A stretch of DNA of 64,000 nucleotides from contig JAPSHX010000003.1 of assembly GCA_031179305.1 (NCBI GenBank), positions 1 to 64,000 of the forward strand. Direction: 5' to 3'. The notes under the pieces were generated by a model. The model did not search any database. It was not told the DNA's origin and saw only the letters and a list, made by a program, of their open reading frames with translations. Positions 36,288-43,524 of this stretch are shown piece after piece. Source of the stretch: Paenarthrobacter sp. Its GTDB lineage: Bacteria > Actinomycetota > Actinomycetes > Actinomycetales > Micrococcaceae. The position numbers and the translations under genes are program-made. Positions within the stretch are counted from its first letter, which is position 1. Each line of letters opens with the position of its first letter.

Positions 36288-36458
36288 TCAGGCTTCGGTG
36301 GGAAAGCCTTGGTCGGCGTCGTCCCACCAGCCTTCCCAGGCGCTGGAGCTCAGGCGCTCCGGAGCGATGTAGGGGGAGTGCTCGGCGTTGGATTCGCCGG
36401 ATGCGCCGCTCTGGTTGCCGCTGGCGTCGAGGAAAAAGTTCAGGGTCTTCAAGAGCAT
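36288..36458 (-). CDS. Small acidic protein of unknown function (56 aa)
   Basis: The 56-residue product starts MLLKTLNFFLDASGNQSG and ends with a Trp- and Asp-rich segment (SSSAWEGWWDDADQGFP). AAAGGA lies upstream at suitable spacing; a GTG codon directly before the ATG could also be the start. Codon use looks like that of its neighbours, and the reading frame on the opposite strand has no family features. The short hydrophobic N-terminus is too brief for a signal peptide. I do not recognise it; function unknown. Confidence 0.55.
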   Translation of the reverse strand: MLLKTLNFFLDASGNQSGASGESNAEHSPYIAPERLSSSAWEGWWDDADQGFPTEA

Positions 36459-36903
36459 CACGTTGGTGTCCTTTCAGTGGTTTCGTGGACTTCTTTGTCC
36501 AGGTAAAACCAGCGTAGGAGGCCATTGTTTCCTCTCTTCGCCGCAATGTTTCAGCTGTGTACCACTTATCTCACCTAGCCACTCCACGACTCATGACGGA
36601 TACACATGAGGGGTGTGCAGTCACCACCTTCTTTGGCCCCGGAGCTGCCCCGACACACCCGCAATGCGGCGTGTCTGGTAGTTCCGGAAATCAAAGTGGG
36701 TGGTAGCGGCACACCAGCGACAGCCAGCCACGCTCCAAGGTGCGACGGCGGCGCTCGCCCATGCGCCGTCGTCGAGCCTTTTCTTGTGGTTGCGGGGTGG
36801 CAGCGCCACGGGAATTCCTTGTCGCCGCGCAAACTCACAGGTGAGGCCAGGATTCAGGTGGCGCCGGTGCGTACCTGTGGCCCGAACGAAGGTGCGTGGC
36901 GTC

Positions 36904-36944
36904 AAAAAAGCGGGCCCCTGCCGTGACCTTGGCAGGAACCCGCT
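36904..36944 (-). terminator. Rho-independent terminator of the DUF993 operon
   Basis: On the minus strand AGCGGG and CCTGCC pair with GGCAGG and CCCGCT around a small internal loop, followed by TTTTTT. It lies about 55 bases downstream of the isomerase-like gene, after a second hairpin. Confidence 0.85.
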
Positions 36945-36955
36945 GGTTTTGGAGC

Positions 36956-36993
36956 GATCCTCCCGCGGAGCTTAGGGCATCCGCGGGAGGATC
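36956..36993. other. Perfect 14-bp hairpin before the terminator
   Basis: GATCCTCCCGCGGA (36956-36969) pairs perfectly with TCCGCGGGAGGATC (36980-36993) around a 10-base loop. It is 6 bases after the stop of the minus-strand operon and precedes the T-run terminator. It may stabilise the mRNA 3' end. Confidence 0.7.
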
Positions 36994-36999
36994 ACGTGA

Positions 37000-37839
37000 T
37001 TACGCGTAGGGGAGGACCAACTCCGCATAGCGCTGCTTCATGGTTTCCAGGGTGGTATCGCCATCGGCGTCCCAGATTTCCTGGTTGAAGATTTCAACCT
37101 CGATGTCGCCTGTATATCCGGCGTCCCTGACCCAGGTGCCGATGGTCGCGAAGTCGATGACGCCGTCGCCCATCATGCCGCGGGACAGCAGCGCGTCCGC
37201 AGCGATCGGGAGGTTGAAATCGCACACCTGGTACGAGGCAATGCGGTTTTCGCGGCCGGCACGTTCGATTTGCGCCTTCAGTTCCGGATCCCACCAGACG
37301 TGGAAGGTGTCGACGGCGACGCCCACGGCCTTTGCGTCGTACGGGGCCGCGAGATCGAGGGCCTGGCCAAGGGTGGAGATGAGCGCACGGTCCGCGGCGT
37401 ACATCGGGTGCAGGGGTTCCAGCACCAGGCGCACACCGTTCTCGGCAGCGAAAGGCACCAGTTCCTCGAGCCTGTCCGCCACACGCTGACGGGCAGCGAC
37501 GACGTCCTTCTCACCAGGAGCGAGCCCGCCCACCACCAGGAACAGCTCCTGAGTATCCAAGGCAACCGCTTCGCGAACTGCCTCGAAGTTGTCAGCCAGC
37601 GCGGCTGCCTGTCCCTCGGCGTCGGCAGCGGTCAGGAAGCCACCGCGGCACAGGGAAGACACGCGGAGGCCAGCGTCCTTGATGAGTTTGGCTGCCTTAT
37701 CCAGTCCGGCCTCGGCCACGCGGTCACGCCACGGTCCGATCGCGGGGATGCCGGCGCGGGCGCAACCATCCACAGCCTCAGCAAGCGTCCATTTCTTGGT
37801 GGTGGCGCTGTTGAGGGAGAGCCGTGAGAAATCGCTCAT
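37000..37839 (-). CDS. Sugar phosphate isomerase/epimerase (xylose-isomerase-like TIM barrel)
   Basis: The 279-residue product is an AP-endonuclease-2/xylose-isomerase-like barrel. Likely metal ligands are the Glu in LVLEPLHP, the Asp in AVDTFHVWWD, the Asp in QVCDFNLP and the Glu in EVEIFNQ. Family members isomerise or epimerise sugars, inosose and related keto compounds. It is the last gene of a minus-strand operon after DUF993 (4-base overlap) and a Gfo/Idh dehydrogenase, so it acts in the same uncharacterised pathway. A hairpin and a T-run terminator follow. The substrate is unknown. Confidence 0.9.
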   Translation of the reverse strand: MSDFSRLSLNSATTKKWTLAEAVDGCARAGIPAIGPWRDRVAEAGLDKAAKLIKDAGLRVSSLCRGGFLTAADAEGQAAALADNFEAVREAVALDTQELFLVVGGLAPGEKDVVAARQRVADRLEELVPFAAENGVRLVLEPLHPMYAADRALISTLGQALDLAAPYDAKAVGVAVDTFHVWWDPELKAQIERAGRENRIASYQVCDFNLPIAADALLSRGMMGDGVIDFATIGTWVRDAGYTGDIEVEIFNQEIWDADGDTTLETMKQRYAELVLPYA

Positions 37840-39050
37840 GCGCCCACTCCGTTGATCCGCAGGAAGTCTGACATCCGGAATGCCGCCAGCGACGGATCCT
37901 TCAACAGGCCGGCCTGATCGGCCAGCTCGAAGGTCTTGGCCAAGTGCAGGACCGAGCGGCCGGAGTGCAGGCCGCCCACCATCTGGAAACCGGGCTGCTT
38001 GCCGTTGAGCCAGGACATGAAGGCGATACCGGTCTTGTAGTAGAAGGTGGGTGCGCTGAAGATGTGCTTTCCGAGCTCACGGGTGGAGTCCAGGATCGCG
38101 CGCCCTTCGGCGCCTTGACCGGCGTCGTACTTCTGCAGGGCCACCGAAGCGGCAGGATAGATGGCGGCGAAGATGCCCAACAGCGCGTCCGAGTGGTGGG
38201 TTTCGTCGCCGTCGATCAGCTCCGGGTAATTGAAGTCGTCGCCCGTGTAGAGGCGGACTTCTTCCGGAAGTGCGGCGCGGAGAGCCACCTCGTGCGAGGC
38301 GTCCAGCAGCGAAACCTTCACGCCATCAACCTTGTCCGCGTGCTCGCGGATCAGGCTGAGGAACGTTTCGGTGGCCACGGAGACGTCGTTGGAACCCCAG
38401 TATCCGGCCAGTGCGGGGTCGAACATGGTGCCGAGCCAGTGCAGGATGACGGGCTGATCCACTTCCTGCAGGAGCGTCGAGTAGGCGTGCAGGTAGTCGT
38501 CGGCGCCGTTGGCAACCTTTGCCAGCGCACGGGACGCCATGAGGATGACCTTGGGGCCGGCCTCACTGACGACGGCGATCTGCTCACGGTAGGCGTCGAT
38601 GACGGCCTGGATACCAGCTGCGCCCTCAGGAAGGGCAGTCATATCCAGCTGATCGGTGCCTGCGCCGCAGGAGACGAGGTCGCGGACGGACTTGCCGGTG
38701 ATAGCGGCGTTACCGGCTGCAACAACGGACGCCGCCTCGGCGCCTGTGCGCTTGATGAGCTGCTGGGTGGCCGCCCAGTCCAAACCCATGCCGCGCTGCG
38801 CGGTGTCCATGGCGTCAGCGACACCCAGGCCGTAGGACCACAACTCGTGCCGGTAGGCCAGCGTGGCGTCCCAGTCGAGCTGCGCCGGTGCGCCCGGAGT
38901 GTTGTCCGCGGCGACCTCGGGGATGACGTGGGCTGCTGCGTAGGCGCGGCGGGCCGTCAGCGGAGCGGTGGGCTTGACCCACGCCGTGGCGGGCTGCAGA
39001 CGGTACTCGCGGGTGCCGCCGTCGTCAGTGGGAAGAATCAGTGACGTCAT
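37836..39050 (-). CDS. DUF993 / dihydrodipicolinate-synthase-like enzyme
   Basis: The 404-residue product matches the DUF993 group, which is distantly related to the DHDPS/aldolase family. The start MTSLILPTDDGGTREYRL is typical. A lysine in DGVKVSLLD (residue about 245) is a candidate Schiff-base residue, and HWLGTMFDPALAGYWG and YTGDDFNYPELI are conserved-looking blocks. I expect a class I aldolase or dehydratase acting on a keto-sugar acid, but no member is known to me with proven function. The ATG at 39050 overlaps the Gfo/Idh stop (TAATG) and its own stop overlaps the isomerase start (ATGA), so the three are tightly coupled. Confidence 0.85.
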   Translation of the reverse strand: MTSLILPTDDGGTREYRLQPATAWVKPTAPLTARRAYAAAHVIPEVAADNTPGAPAQLDWDATLAYRHELWSYGLGVADAMDTAQRGMGLDWAATQQLIKRTGAEAASVVAAGNAAITGKSVRDLVSCGAGTDQLDMTALPEGAAGIQAVIDAYREQIAVVSEAGPKVILMASRALAKVANGADDYLHAYSTLLQEVDQPVILHWLGTMFDPALAGYWGSNDVSVATETFLSLIREHADKVDGVKVSLLDASHEVALRAALPEEVRLYTGDDFNYPELIDGDETHHSDALLGIFAAIYPAASVALQKYDAGQGAEGRAILDSTRELGKHIFSAPTFYYKTGIAFMSWLNGKQPGFQMVGGLHSGRSVLHLAKTFELADQAGLLKDPSLAAFRMSDFLRINGVGA

Positions 39051-40219
39051 TAGAGGGTGATCTCCGGGATGTCGATGGTGCGGCGCTCGGCGGAGGACTG
39101 CAGGCCGAGCTCGGCAAGCTGCACGCCGCGTGCTGCGGAGAGCAAGCCGAAGCGGTGCTCGCGGCCAGCAACGACGTCGCGCAGGAATTCTTCCCACTGC
39201 AGCTTGAAGCCGTTGTCCAGTTCAGCGTTGGCGGGAACTTCCTGCCACTGGCTGCGGAAGGATTCGGTGACGGGGAGGTCCGGGTTCCAGACGGGCTTGG
39301 GGGTGTGGGCACGCTGCTGCGCAACGCACTTGTTCAAACCGGCGACGGCGGAACCGTGCGTACCGTCGATCTGGAACTCAACCAGTTCGTCGCGGTAGAC
39401 GCGGACGGCCCACGAGGAGTTGATCTGGCCGATGACGTCGTCGCCGCCCGGGGTTTCGAGTTCGAAGATGCCGTAGGAAGCGTCGTCAGCTGTGGCCTTG
39501 TATTCCTTTCCGGCCTCGTCCCAGCGGGCGGGGATGTGCGTGGCGGTCTTGGCGTTGACGCTCTTGACCTTGCCGATGATGCCTTCCAGAACATAGTTCC
39601 AGTGGCAGAACATGTCCGTGGTCATTCCGCCGCCGTCTTCCTTGCGGTAGTTCCAGGACGGACGCTGTGCCGCCTGCACGTCGCCTTCGAAGACCCAGTA
39701 GCCGAACTCGCCACGGATGGAGAGGATGCGGCCAAAGAAGCCTTCGTCCACCAGGCGGCGGAGCTTGACCAAGCCGGGGAGGTACAGCTTGTCGTGCACG
39801 ACGCCCGCAGTGACACCGGCTTCCTTGCCGATCTGTGCCAGCTCGATGGCTTCTTCAAGAGTTTCTGCCGTGGGCTTCTCCGTGAAGATGTGCTTGCCGG
39901 CGCGCATGGCCTTCTTCAGGGTGGCGGCGCGGAGGCTGGTCATGGAGGCGTCAAAGACGATGTCCACGGTGGGATCGGCGATGACGGCGTCGAGATCCGT
40001 GGTCCATTCGGAAACCTTGTGGAGTTCGGCTAGTTCGCGGATCTTGGCTTCATTGCGGCCAACGAGGATCGGCTCGACCTGAACCTTGGTGCCGTCTTCC
40101 AGGGTGAAGCCGCCGGCGTCGCGGATGGGCAGGATGGAACGCAGCAAGTGCTGGCGGTAGCCCATACGGCCGGTGATGCCGTTCATGGCGATGCGGATCG
40201 TCTTTGTTTCGTAGCCCAT
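39050..40219 (-). CDS. Gfo/Idh/MocA-family oxidoreductase
   Basis: The 389-residue product has an N-terminal Rossmann fold (IRIAMNGITGRMGYRQHLL, about 8-26), the EKP motif in KHIFTEKPTAET (about 115-126) and a C-terminal Gfo/Idh domain with a likely catalytic Lys/His pair in DKLYLPG and DMFCHWNY. Such enzymes oxidise sugars, inositols or derivatives with NAD(P)+. The ATG at 40219 follows GGAGAAAA. It is the first gene of the operon with DUF993 and an isomerase, divergent from a LacI gene with two operator-like palindromes between. Confidence 0.9.
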   Translation of the reverse strand: MGYETKTIRIAMNGITGRMGYRQHLLRSILPIRDAGGFTLEDGTKVQVEPILVGRNEAKIRELAELHKVSEWTTDLDAVIADPTVDIVFDASMTSLRAATLKKAMRAGKHIFTEKPTAETLEEAIELAQIGKEAGVTAGVVHDKLYLPGLVKLRRLVDEGFFGRILSIRGEFGYWVFEGDVQAAQRPSWNYRKEDGGGMTTDMFCHWNYVLEGIIGKVKSVNAKTATHIPARWDEAGKEYKATADDASYGIFELETPGGDDVIGQINSSWAVRVYRDELVEFQIDGTHGSAVAGLNKCVAQQRAHTPKPVWNPDLPVTESFRSQWQEVPANAELDNGFKLQWEEFLRDVVAGREHRFGLLSAARGVQLAELGLQSSAERRTIDIPEITL

Positions 40220-40282
40220 GTTTTCTCCAGTGCCTTGTGTGCCGGTCGCTCTGCGGTTGCCGGTGCTTGCAGTTCTTGATGT

Positions 40283-40298
40283 GGGAAAGCGCATTCCC
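40283..40298. promoter_or_regulatory. LacI-type operator, site 1
   Basis: GGGAAAGCGCATTCCC is a 16-bp palindrome with one mismatch, CG-centred. It lies 64 bases upstream of the Gfo/Idh gene. Confidence 0.75.
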
Positions 40299-40332
40299 GC
40301 TGCAATCGATCATGCACCATGACGCGCCGCAT

Positions 40333-40348
40333 TGGCAAGCGCTTTCCC
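40333..40348. promoter_or_regulatory. LacI-type operator, site 2
   Basis: TGGCAAGCGCTTTCCC is a variant of site 1, placed 50 bases from it (about five helical turns) and 69 bases upstream of the LacI start. The spacing would allow cooperative binding and looping. Confidence 0.7.
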
Positions 40349-40416
40349 GAAAATGGTGGAAGACTGCCATAATTTTCTTAGCGCCAGTCCCGACGCTTGC
40401 AGAAAAGGAGGGCCCC

Positions 40417-41454
40417 GTGGCCGCCAGCACACTGAGTGAAGTTGCCCGATTGGCCGGGGTCTCCCTCGCCACCGCATCCCGGGTCCTGAACGGCTCGTCC
40501 CGAAAGCCAGCTGAGGACATCGCCGAGCGCGTCCGCGAAGCCGCCGACAAACTCGGCTACGTTCCCAACGCCCAGGCGCAGGCCCTGGCAAAATCGAGCT
40601 CGGGATTGATCGGCCTCATTGTTCATGACATTGCCGATCCCTACTTCTCAGCCATCGCCCGCGGTGTCCAGGAAGCAGCCCGCCAGCAAAACCGCATGGT
40701 GTTGTTGGCCAGCACCTCCGGCGCCGCGCAGGACGAAAAAGAAGCAGTGGCCGCGTTCGCCGCCCGACGTGCCGACTCCATCGTGATCGCCGGTTCGCGC
40801 TCCGTGCGAGCCGAGGACAAGCAAGGCAACATTGAACTCGCCGCCGAATTGGATCGATACTGCCGCAACGGCGGACATGTGGGGGTCGTGGGGCACCCGG
40901 TGGTTGGGGCCTCTACTACTGAGGGTTACCACGTGGTTGAAGTCCCCAATGAAGAGCTTGCCGCGGACCTCGCTGCGGAATTGGCCGCTACGCATGATGG
41001 TGAATTCCTCATCGTTGCGGGTCCCGAAGGTCTGTACACCTCCGACGACCGCGTCCGCGGTTTCCAACGGGGACTCGCAGACGCTGGCAGCCCCCCGGCG
41101 GAGATCATCCGCACCGGCTTCAACCGTGCCGGAGGATACGACGCCGGCCCCGCACTCGCCAAGCGAATCAAAGCCTCCAAAGAACGGCTCTGCATCTTCG
41201 CAGTGAACGACGTTATGGCCATAGGCGTTACCGCTGCGCTCCGACCCGAAGGCGTATGGATTCCCCGGGATGCCACCATCGCGGGTTTTGACGACATTGA
41301 AACACTGCGCGACTTCCGCCCGGCCTTGTCCACGGTGCATCTGCCGTTGGAGGACATCGGGCGCCTCGCCGCCGGAGACCCTGACACCCCGCCGGTCAGT
41401 GGCGCGGTGAAGCTGCGCCGGAGTACGGAAACCCCGGTGGAAACGCAGGTATGA
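40417..41454 (+). CDS. LacI-family transcriptional regulator of the DUF993 cluster
   Basis: The 345-residue product has a LacI helix-turn-helix (LSEVARLAGVSLATASRVLN, about 6-25) and a sugar-binding-like effector domain. The GTG at 40417 follows AAAAGGAGGG and gives the correct N-terminus; the frame is open upstream through the operator region but this is not coding. It is divergent from the Gfo/Idh-DUF993-isomerase operon and convergent with a second isomerase gene that carries the same operator, so all probably form one regulon. Confidence 0.93.
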   Translation: MAASTLSEVARLAGVSLATASRVLNGSSRKPAEDIAERVREAADKLGYVPNAQAQALAKSSSGLIGLIVHDIADPYFSAIARGVQEAARQQNRMVLLASTSGAAQDEKEAVAAFAARRADSIVIAGSRSVRAEDKQGNIELAAELDRYCRNGGHVGVVGHPVVGASTTEGYHVVEVPNEELAADLAAELAATHDGEFLIVAGPEGLYTSDDRVRGFQRGLADAGSPPAEIIRTGFNRAGGYDAGPALAKRIKASKERLCIFAVNDVMAIGVTAALRPEGVWIPRDATIAGFDDIETLRDFRPALSTVHLPLEDIGRLAAGDPDTPPVSGAVKLRRSTETPVETQV

Positions 41455-41461
41455 CCGCCAA

Positions 41462-41501
41462 GGGTGCAAGGGTGCAAGGGTGCAAGGGTGCAAGGGTGCA
41501 A
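41462..41501. repeat. 8-bp tandem repeat, five copies
   Basis: GGGTGCAA is repeated five times in a row, then a degenerate sixth (AGGTGCC). It lies between the stop of the LacI gene and the stop of the convergent isomerase gene. The unit is not a multiple of three, so the copy number could change without selection on a protein. Confidence 0.95.
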
Positions 41502-41549
41502 AGGTGCCCCGGGAGCTCACAGTGATTCCCGCCGTCGGAGTAGCCAGCG

Positions 41550-42323
41550 CTAGTCTTCGCCCAAGGTGATCGTGTGCAGGAAAGCGGCGTCATTGAGGAC
41601 GTTGTCCGGCAGGTCGTCCTCAACGAATTCCAGCATGATCTCCATATCCTTGCCGTTGCCGCGCAGGACATCGGTGACGGTCTGCCACAGCAGCTTTCGG
41701 TTCCTTAGCGGAAAGCGCTCAGCTTCGGGTCCCCATGAGAAACAGTGCACGCCAACCAGATGCGGCAGGACTGCGTGGAGCGACTCAAGCGCCTGCTTGT
41801 CCGAAAGCCCGACGGCGGGCTGCCAGTAGGTGCCGACGTTGGGGTGTTTCACCCGGTTCAGTAAGTCGAGGGTGGTGGCGGGGGAGTCGGTAAGGGTGTT
41901 GCCGTGGTACTCGAAGGCGATAGCGATGCCGCGGTCGGCCGCCAGATCGGCAATTCGCCGGGTGTCTTTGACCACCGCATCCCAGTGATCCTCATTGGCC
42001 TCGGCGGAGCCAAGTTCCCCGGCCCACACTCGGATCCTGGGAGCGCCCAGAGCTGTGGCAAGGTCCAACGCCCGCCCAAAATCGCCGAACGCGCCGCAGC
42101 GGTAGTAGGAGCCGAGCGAGAGGACGCTGAGCCCGGCCGCCACCGTGGCTTCCTTGGCGTGCGCAGCTGACTCGGAATCGCTGACGTGTACATCGGTACC
42201 CCACTCGATCCCGGCCAAGCCTGCGTCTGAAGAAATTCGGACCACATCGTCTATCCCCTGCGAACGGAGAGTGACGGAACAGATGCCTGGCGTGAGGTCA
42301 GCCAGCGTAGTGAGGTCGATCAT
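41550..42323 (-). CDS. Sugar phosphate isomerase/epimerase (second TIM-barrel member)
   Basis: The product of about 257 residues is another xylose-isomerase-like barrel, not closely similar to the one at 37 kb. Likely metal ligands are the Glu in IAFEYHGNTLTD, the Asp/Asn region of VGTYWQPAVG, the His in VGVHCFSWG and the Glu in MLEFVEDD. I chose the ATG at 42323; a GTG two codons upstream is possible. An operator matching those of the DUF993 operon lies 15 bases upstream of the start, so it belongs to the same regulon. Substrate unknown. Confidence 0.88.
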   Translation of the reverse strand: MIDLTTLADLTPGICSVTLRSQGIDDVVRISSDAGLAGIEWGTDVHVSDSESAAHAKEATVAAGLSVLSLGSYYRCGAFGDFGRALDLATALGAPRIRVWAGELGSAEANEDHWDAVVKDTRRIADLAADRGIAIAFEYHGNTLTDSPATTLDLLNRVKHPNVGTYWQPAVGLSDKQALESLHAVLPHLVGVHCFSWGPEAERFPLRNRKLLWQTVTDVLRGNGKDMEIMLEFVEDDLPDNVLNDAAFLHTITLGED

Positions 42324-42337
42324 GGTCACAGGATATC

Positions 42338-42353
42338 GGGAATGCGCTTACCC
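42338..42353. promoter_or_regulatory. LacI-type operator, site 3
   Basis: GGGAATGCGCTTACCC matches sites 1 and 2 (consensus GGGAA-W-GCGC-W-TWCCC style). It is just upstream of the second isomerase gene, placed to block its transcription. Confidence 0.75.
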
Positions 42354-42444
42354 AGTAAGGGCGTATCGCCTGTTGAACACATTTGTGCCGACTTCCGCCG
42401 TGCGCACCCCTTGAGCACCAAAGCCGCACCCGTTCCCTCCGTGC

Positions 42445-42529
42445 GCACCAGAGGTTACTGGTGCAAAGCGCGGAAAGTGCAGCGAACGCGCCAAGTCAGC
42501 CATGACAGTGACCGTGCACTTCCCCGCGC
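42445..42529. other. Inverted repeats downstream of the GNAT gene
   Basis: GCACCAG-AGGTTA-CTGGTGC (42445-42464) is a perfect 7-bp hairpin. A longer imperfect inverted repeat pairs GCGCGGAAAGTGCA (42468-42481) with TGCACTTCCCCGCGC (42515-42529). They follow the GNAT gene on the minus strand and may end its transcript. Confidence 0.55.
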
Positions 42530-43092
42530 TACAGATTGATCCAGTACCGTCGGATCGATTCGGTGACACCAAGCTCCGGGGCAAAACTCTCTGGAGTGCG
42601 GACGCTCTCAAGGACGCCTCCGCACGACTCGATGGTGCGGGCGGACGCCACATTGGGCTGCCTGCAAGTCACCAGGACGCGCTCCATTCCGAGCGTGAGT
42701 CCTTCTTCCATGGCACCCTTCAAGGCAAACTTGGCGAGTCCGTGGCCTCTTGCGCTTGGCCTTAATCCGTAGCCGATGTGTCCGCCCACTTCGGTCAGGT
42801 ATTCGTTCGCGAGTGCGTGCCTCAGGCTGACGGAGCCCAGGTAGGCAGCATCCCGCACCACCCATATGGTGCTTTGCTTGGCCAACCCCTCGGGAGGCCG
42901 GAAGCTCTGCTTCGGCAATTCATGCAGTACTTCAACCCATTTCGCGAAGTCGCTGCTGTCGCGAAGATCCAAGTCGTATCTCGCTGCCACGAAGGCCGCA
43001 GAACCGTCTTGGTCCAAGGTTCCCCACTCGTCATAACTTTCCAGCCAGGAGGTATGGAAGCTTGCCGACGGCTTAGTGAGCTTGTGAATCAT
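42529..43092 (-). CDS. GNAT-family N-acetyltransferase
   Basis: The 187-residue product is a RimJ-like GNAT enzyme. The acetyl-CoA pyrophosphate loop is visible in YGLRPSARGHGLAKFAL (about 109-125), and NVASARTIESCGGV (about 147-160) is the typical C-terminal block. The acceptor is unknown. It follows the ArsR-family gene by 26 bases on the same strand, and the two are probably cotranscribed. Confidence 0.9.
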   Translation of the reverse strand: MIHKLTKPSASFHTSWLESYDEWGTLDQDGSAAFVAARYDLDLRDSSDFAKWVEVLHELPKQSFRPPEGLAKQSTIWVVRDAAYLGSVSLRHALANEYLTEVGGHIGYGLRPSARGHGLAKFALKGAMEEGLTLGMERVLVTCRQPNVASARTIESCGGVLESVRTPESFAPELGVTESIRRYWINL

Positions 43093-43118
43093 TCGGTGAG
43101 CCTACTACGCCTGTTGAT

Positions 43119-43457
43119 TCAGGCCTCAGATGTGCTCGTTGACGGGCGGAGGGTGGTGCGCTTCCGGACCTCGCGCAACACCATCTGCTCGGGGCAGACA
43201 GTCGAGAGGAAGTCGCCGACTGAGAGGGCAAGCCGCTCGCCGACGAGTGAGTACAGGATGCGATTGGCATCGCGCCGCTCCGCAATCAGGCCGGCCTGCC
43301 GGAGCACGCTCAAGTGACGGGAAATGGTGGGGCCCGTGGCGCTGAACCGCGCAGCGATCTCACCGGCAGCCAACTCGCCGTCCTTGAGGTCCTGCAGAAT
43401 CTGCCGCCTTGTAGGGTGCGCAAGCGCAGCAAAGATGTCTGATGCCGTATCTGCCAT
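43119..43457 (-). CDS. ArsR-family transcriptional regulator
   Basis: The 112-residue product is a single winged helix-turn-helix (IFAALAHPTRRQILQDLKDG, then FSATGPTISRHLSVLRQAGL, about 8-58). No metal-binding Cys pair is seen in the DNA-recognition helix, so it senses something other than arsenic or a heavy metal, as in the SdpR/YczG group. I chose ATG 43457 (MADTASDIFAAL). A 20-bp palindrome lies just upstream, shared with the divergent epimerase-like gene. Confidence 0.9.
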   Translation of the reverse strand: MADTASDIFAALAHPTRRQILQDLKDGELAAGEIAARFSATGPTISRHLSVLRQAGLIAERRDANRILYSLVGERLALSVGDFLSTVCPEQMVLREVRKRTTLRPSTSTSEA

Positions 43458-43464
43458 GTTTGCA

Positions 43465-43484
43465 ATATAGCACAACTGCTATAT
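43465..43484. promoter_or_regulatory. ArsR-type operator
   Basis: ATATAGCA-CAAC-TGCTATAT is a perfect 8-bp inverted repeat, 4-base spacer, directly upstream of the ArsR start and 40 bases upstream of the divergent gene. Confidence 0.8.
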
Positions 43485-43524
43485 ACAGTTTAGCTTCATT
43501 GCTAATAAGCGAAGGAGCAAGAAT

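Larger units (their letters stand above)
36459..36999. other. 541-bp gap without a supported gene
   Basis: Frames of 80-110 codons exist here on both strands, but they have no ribosome binding site and read like shadows of each other. The right end holds two hairpins that terminate the minus-strand operon coming from 40.2 kb. The part at 36620-36900 has an unfamiliar composition and could be a decayed gene. A minus-strand segment reading GIPVALPPRNHKKR vaguely recalls a transposase motif but is isolated. Confidence 0.4.

Noticed and set aside
36606..36926. Frames of 90-106 codons on both strands, one with a vague IS5-like motif (GIPVALPPRNHKKR)
   Set aside because: No RBS, no other transposase blocks and no terminal repeats are visible. 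The resemblance is too short to support an insertion-sequence remnant.
41462..41501. Tandem repeat considered as a CRISPR-like array
   Set aside because: Units are 8 bases with no spacers; it is a simple sequence repeat.
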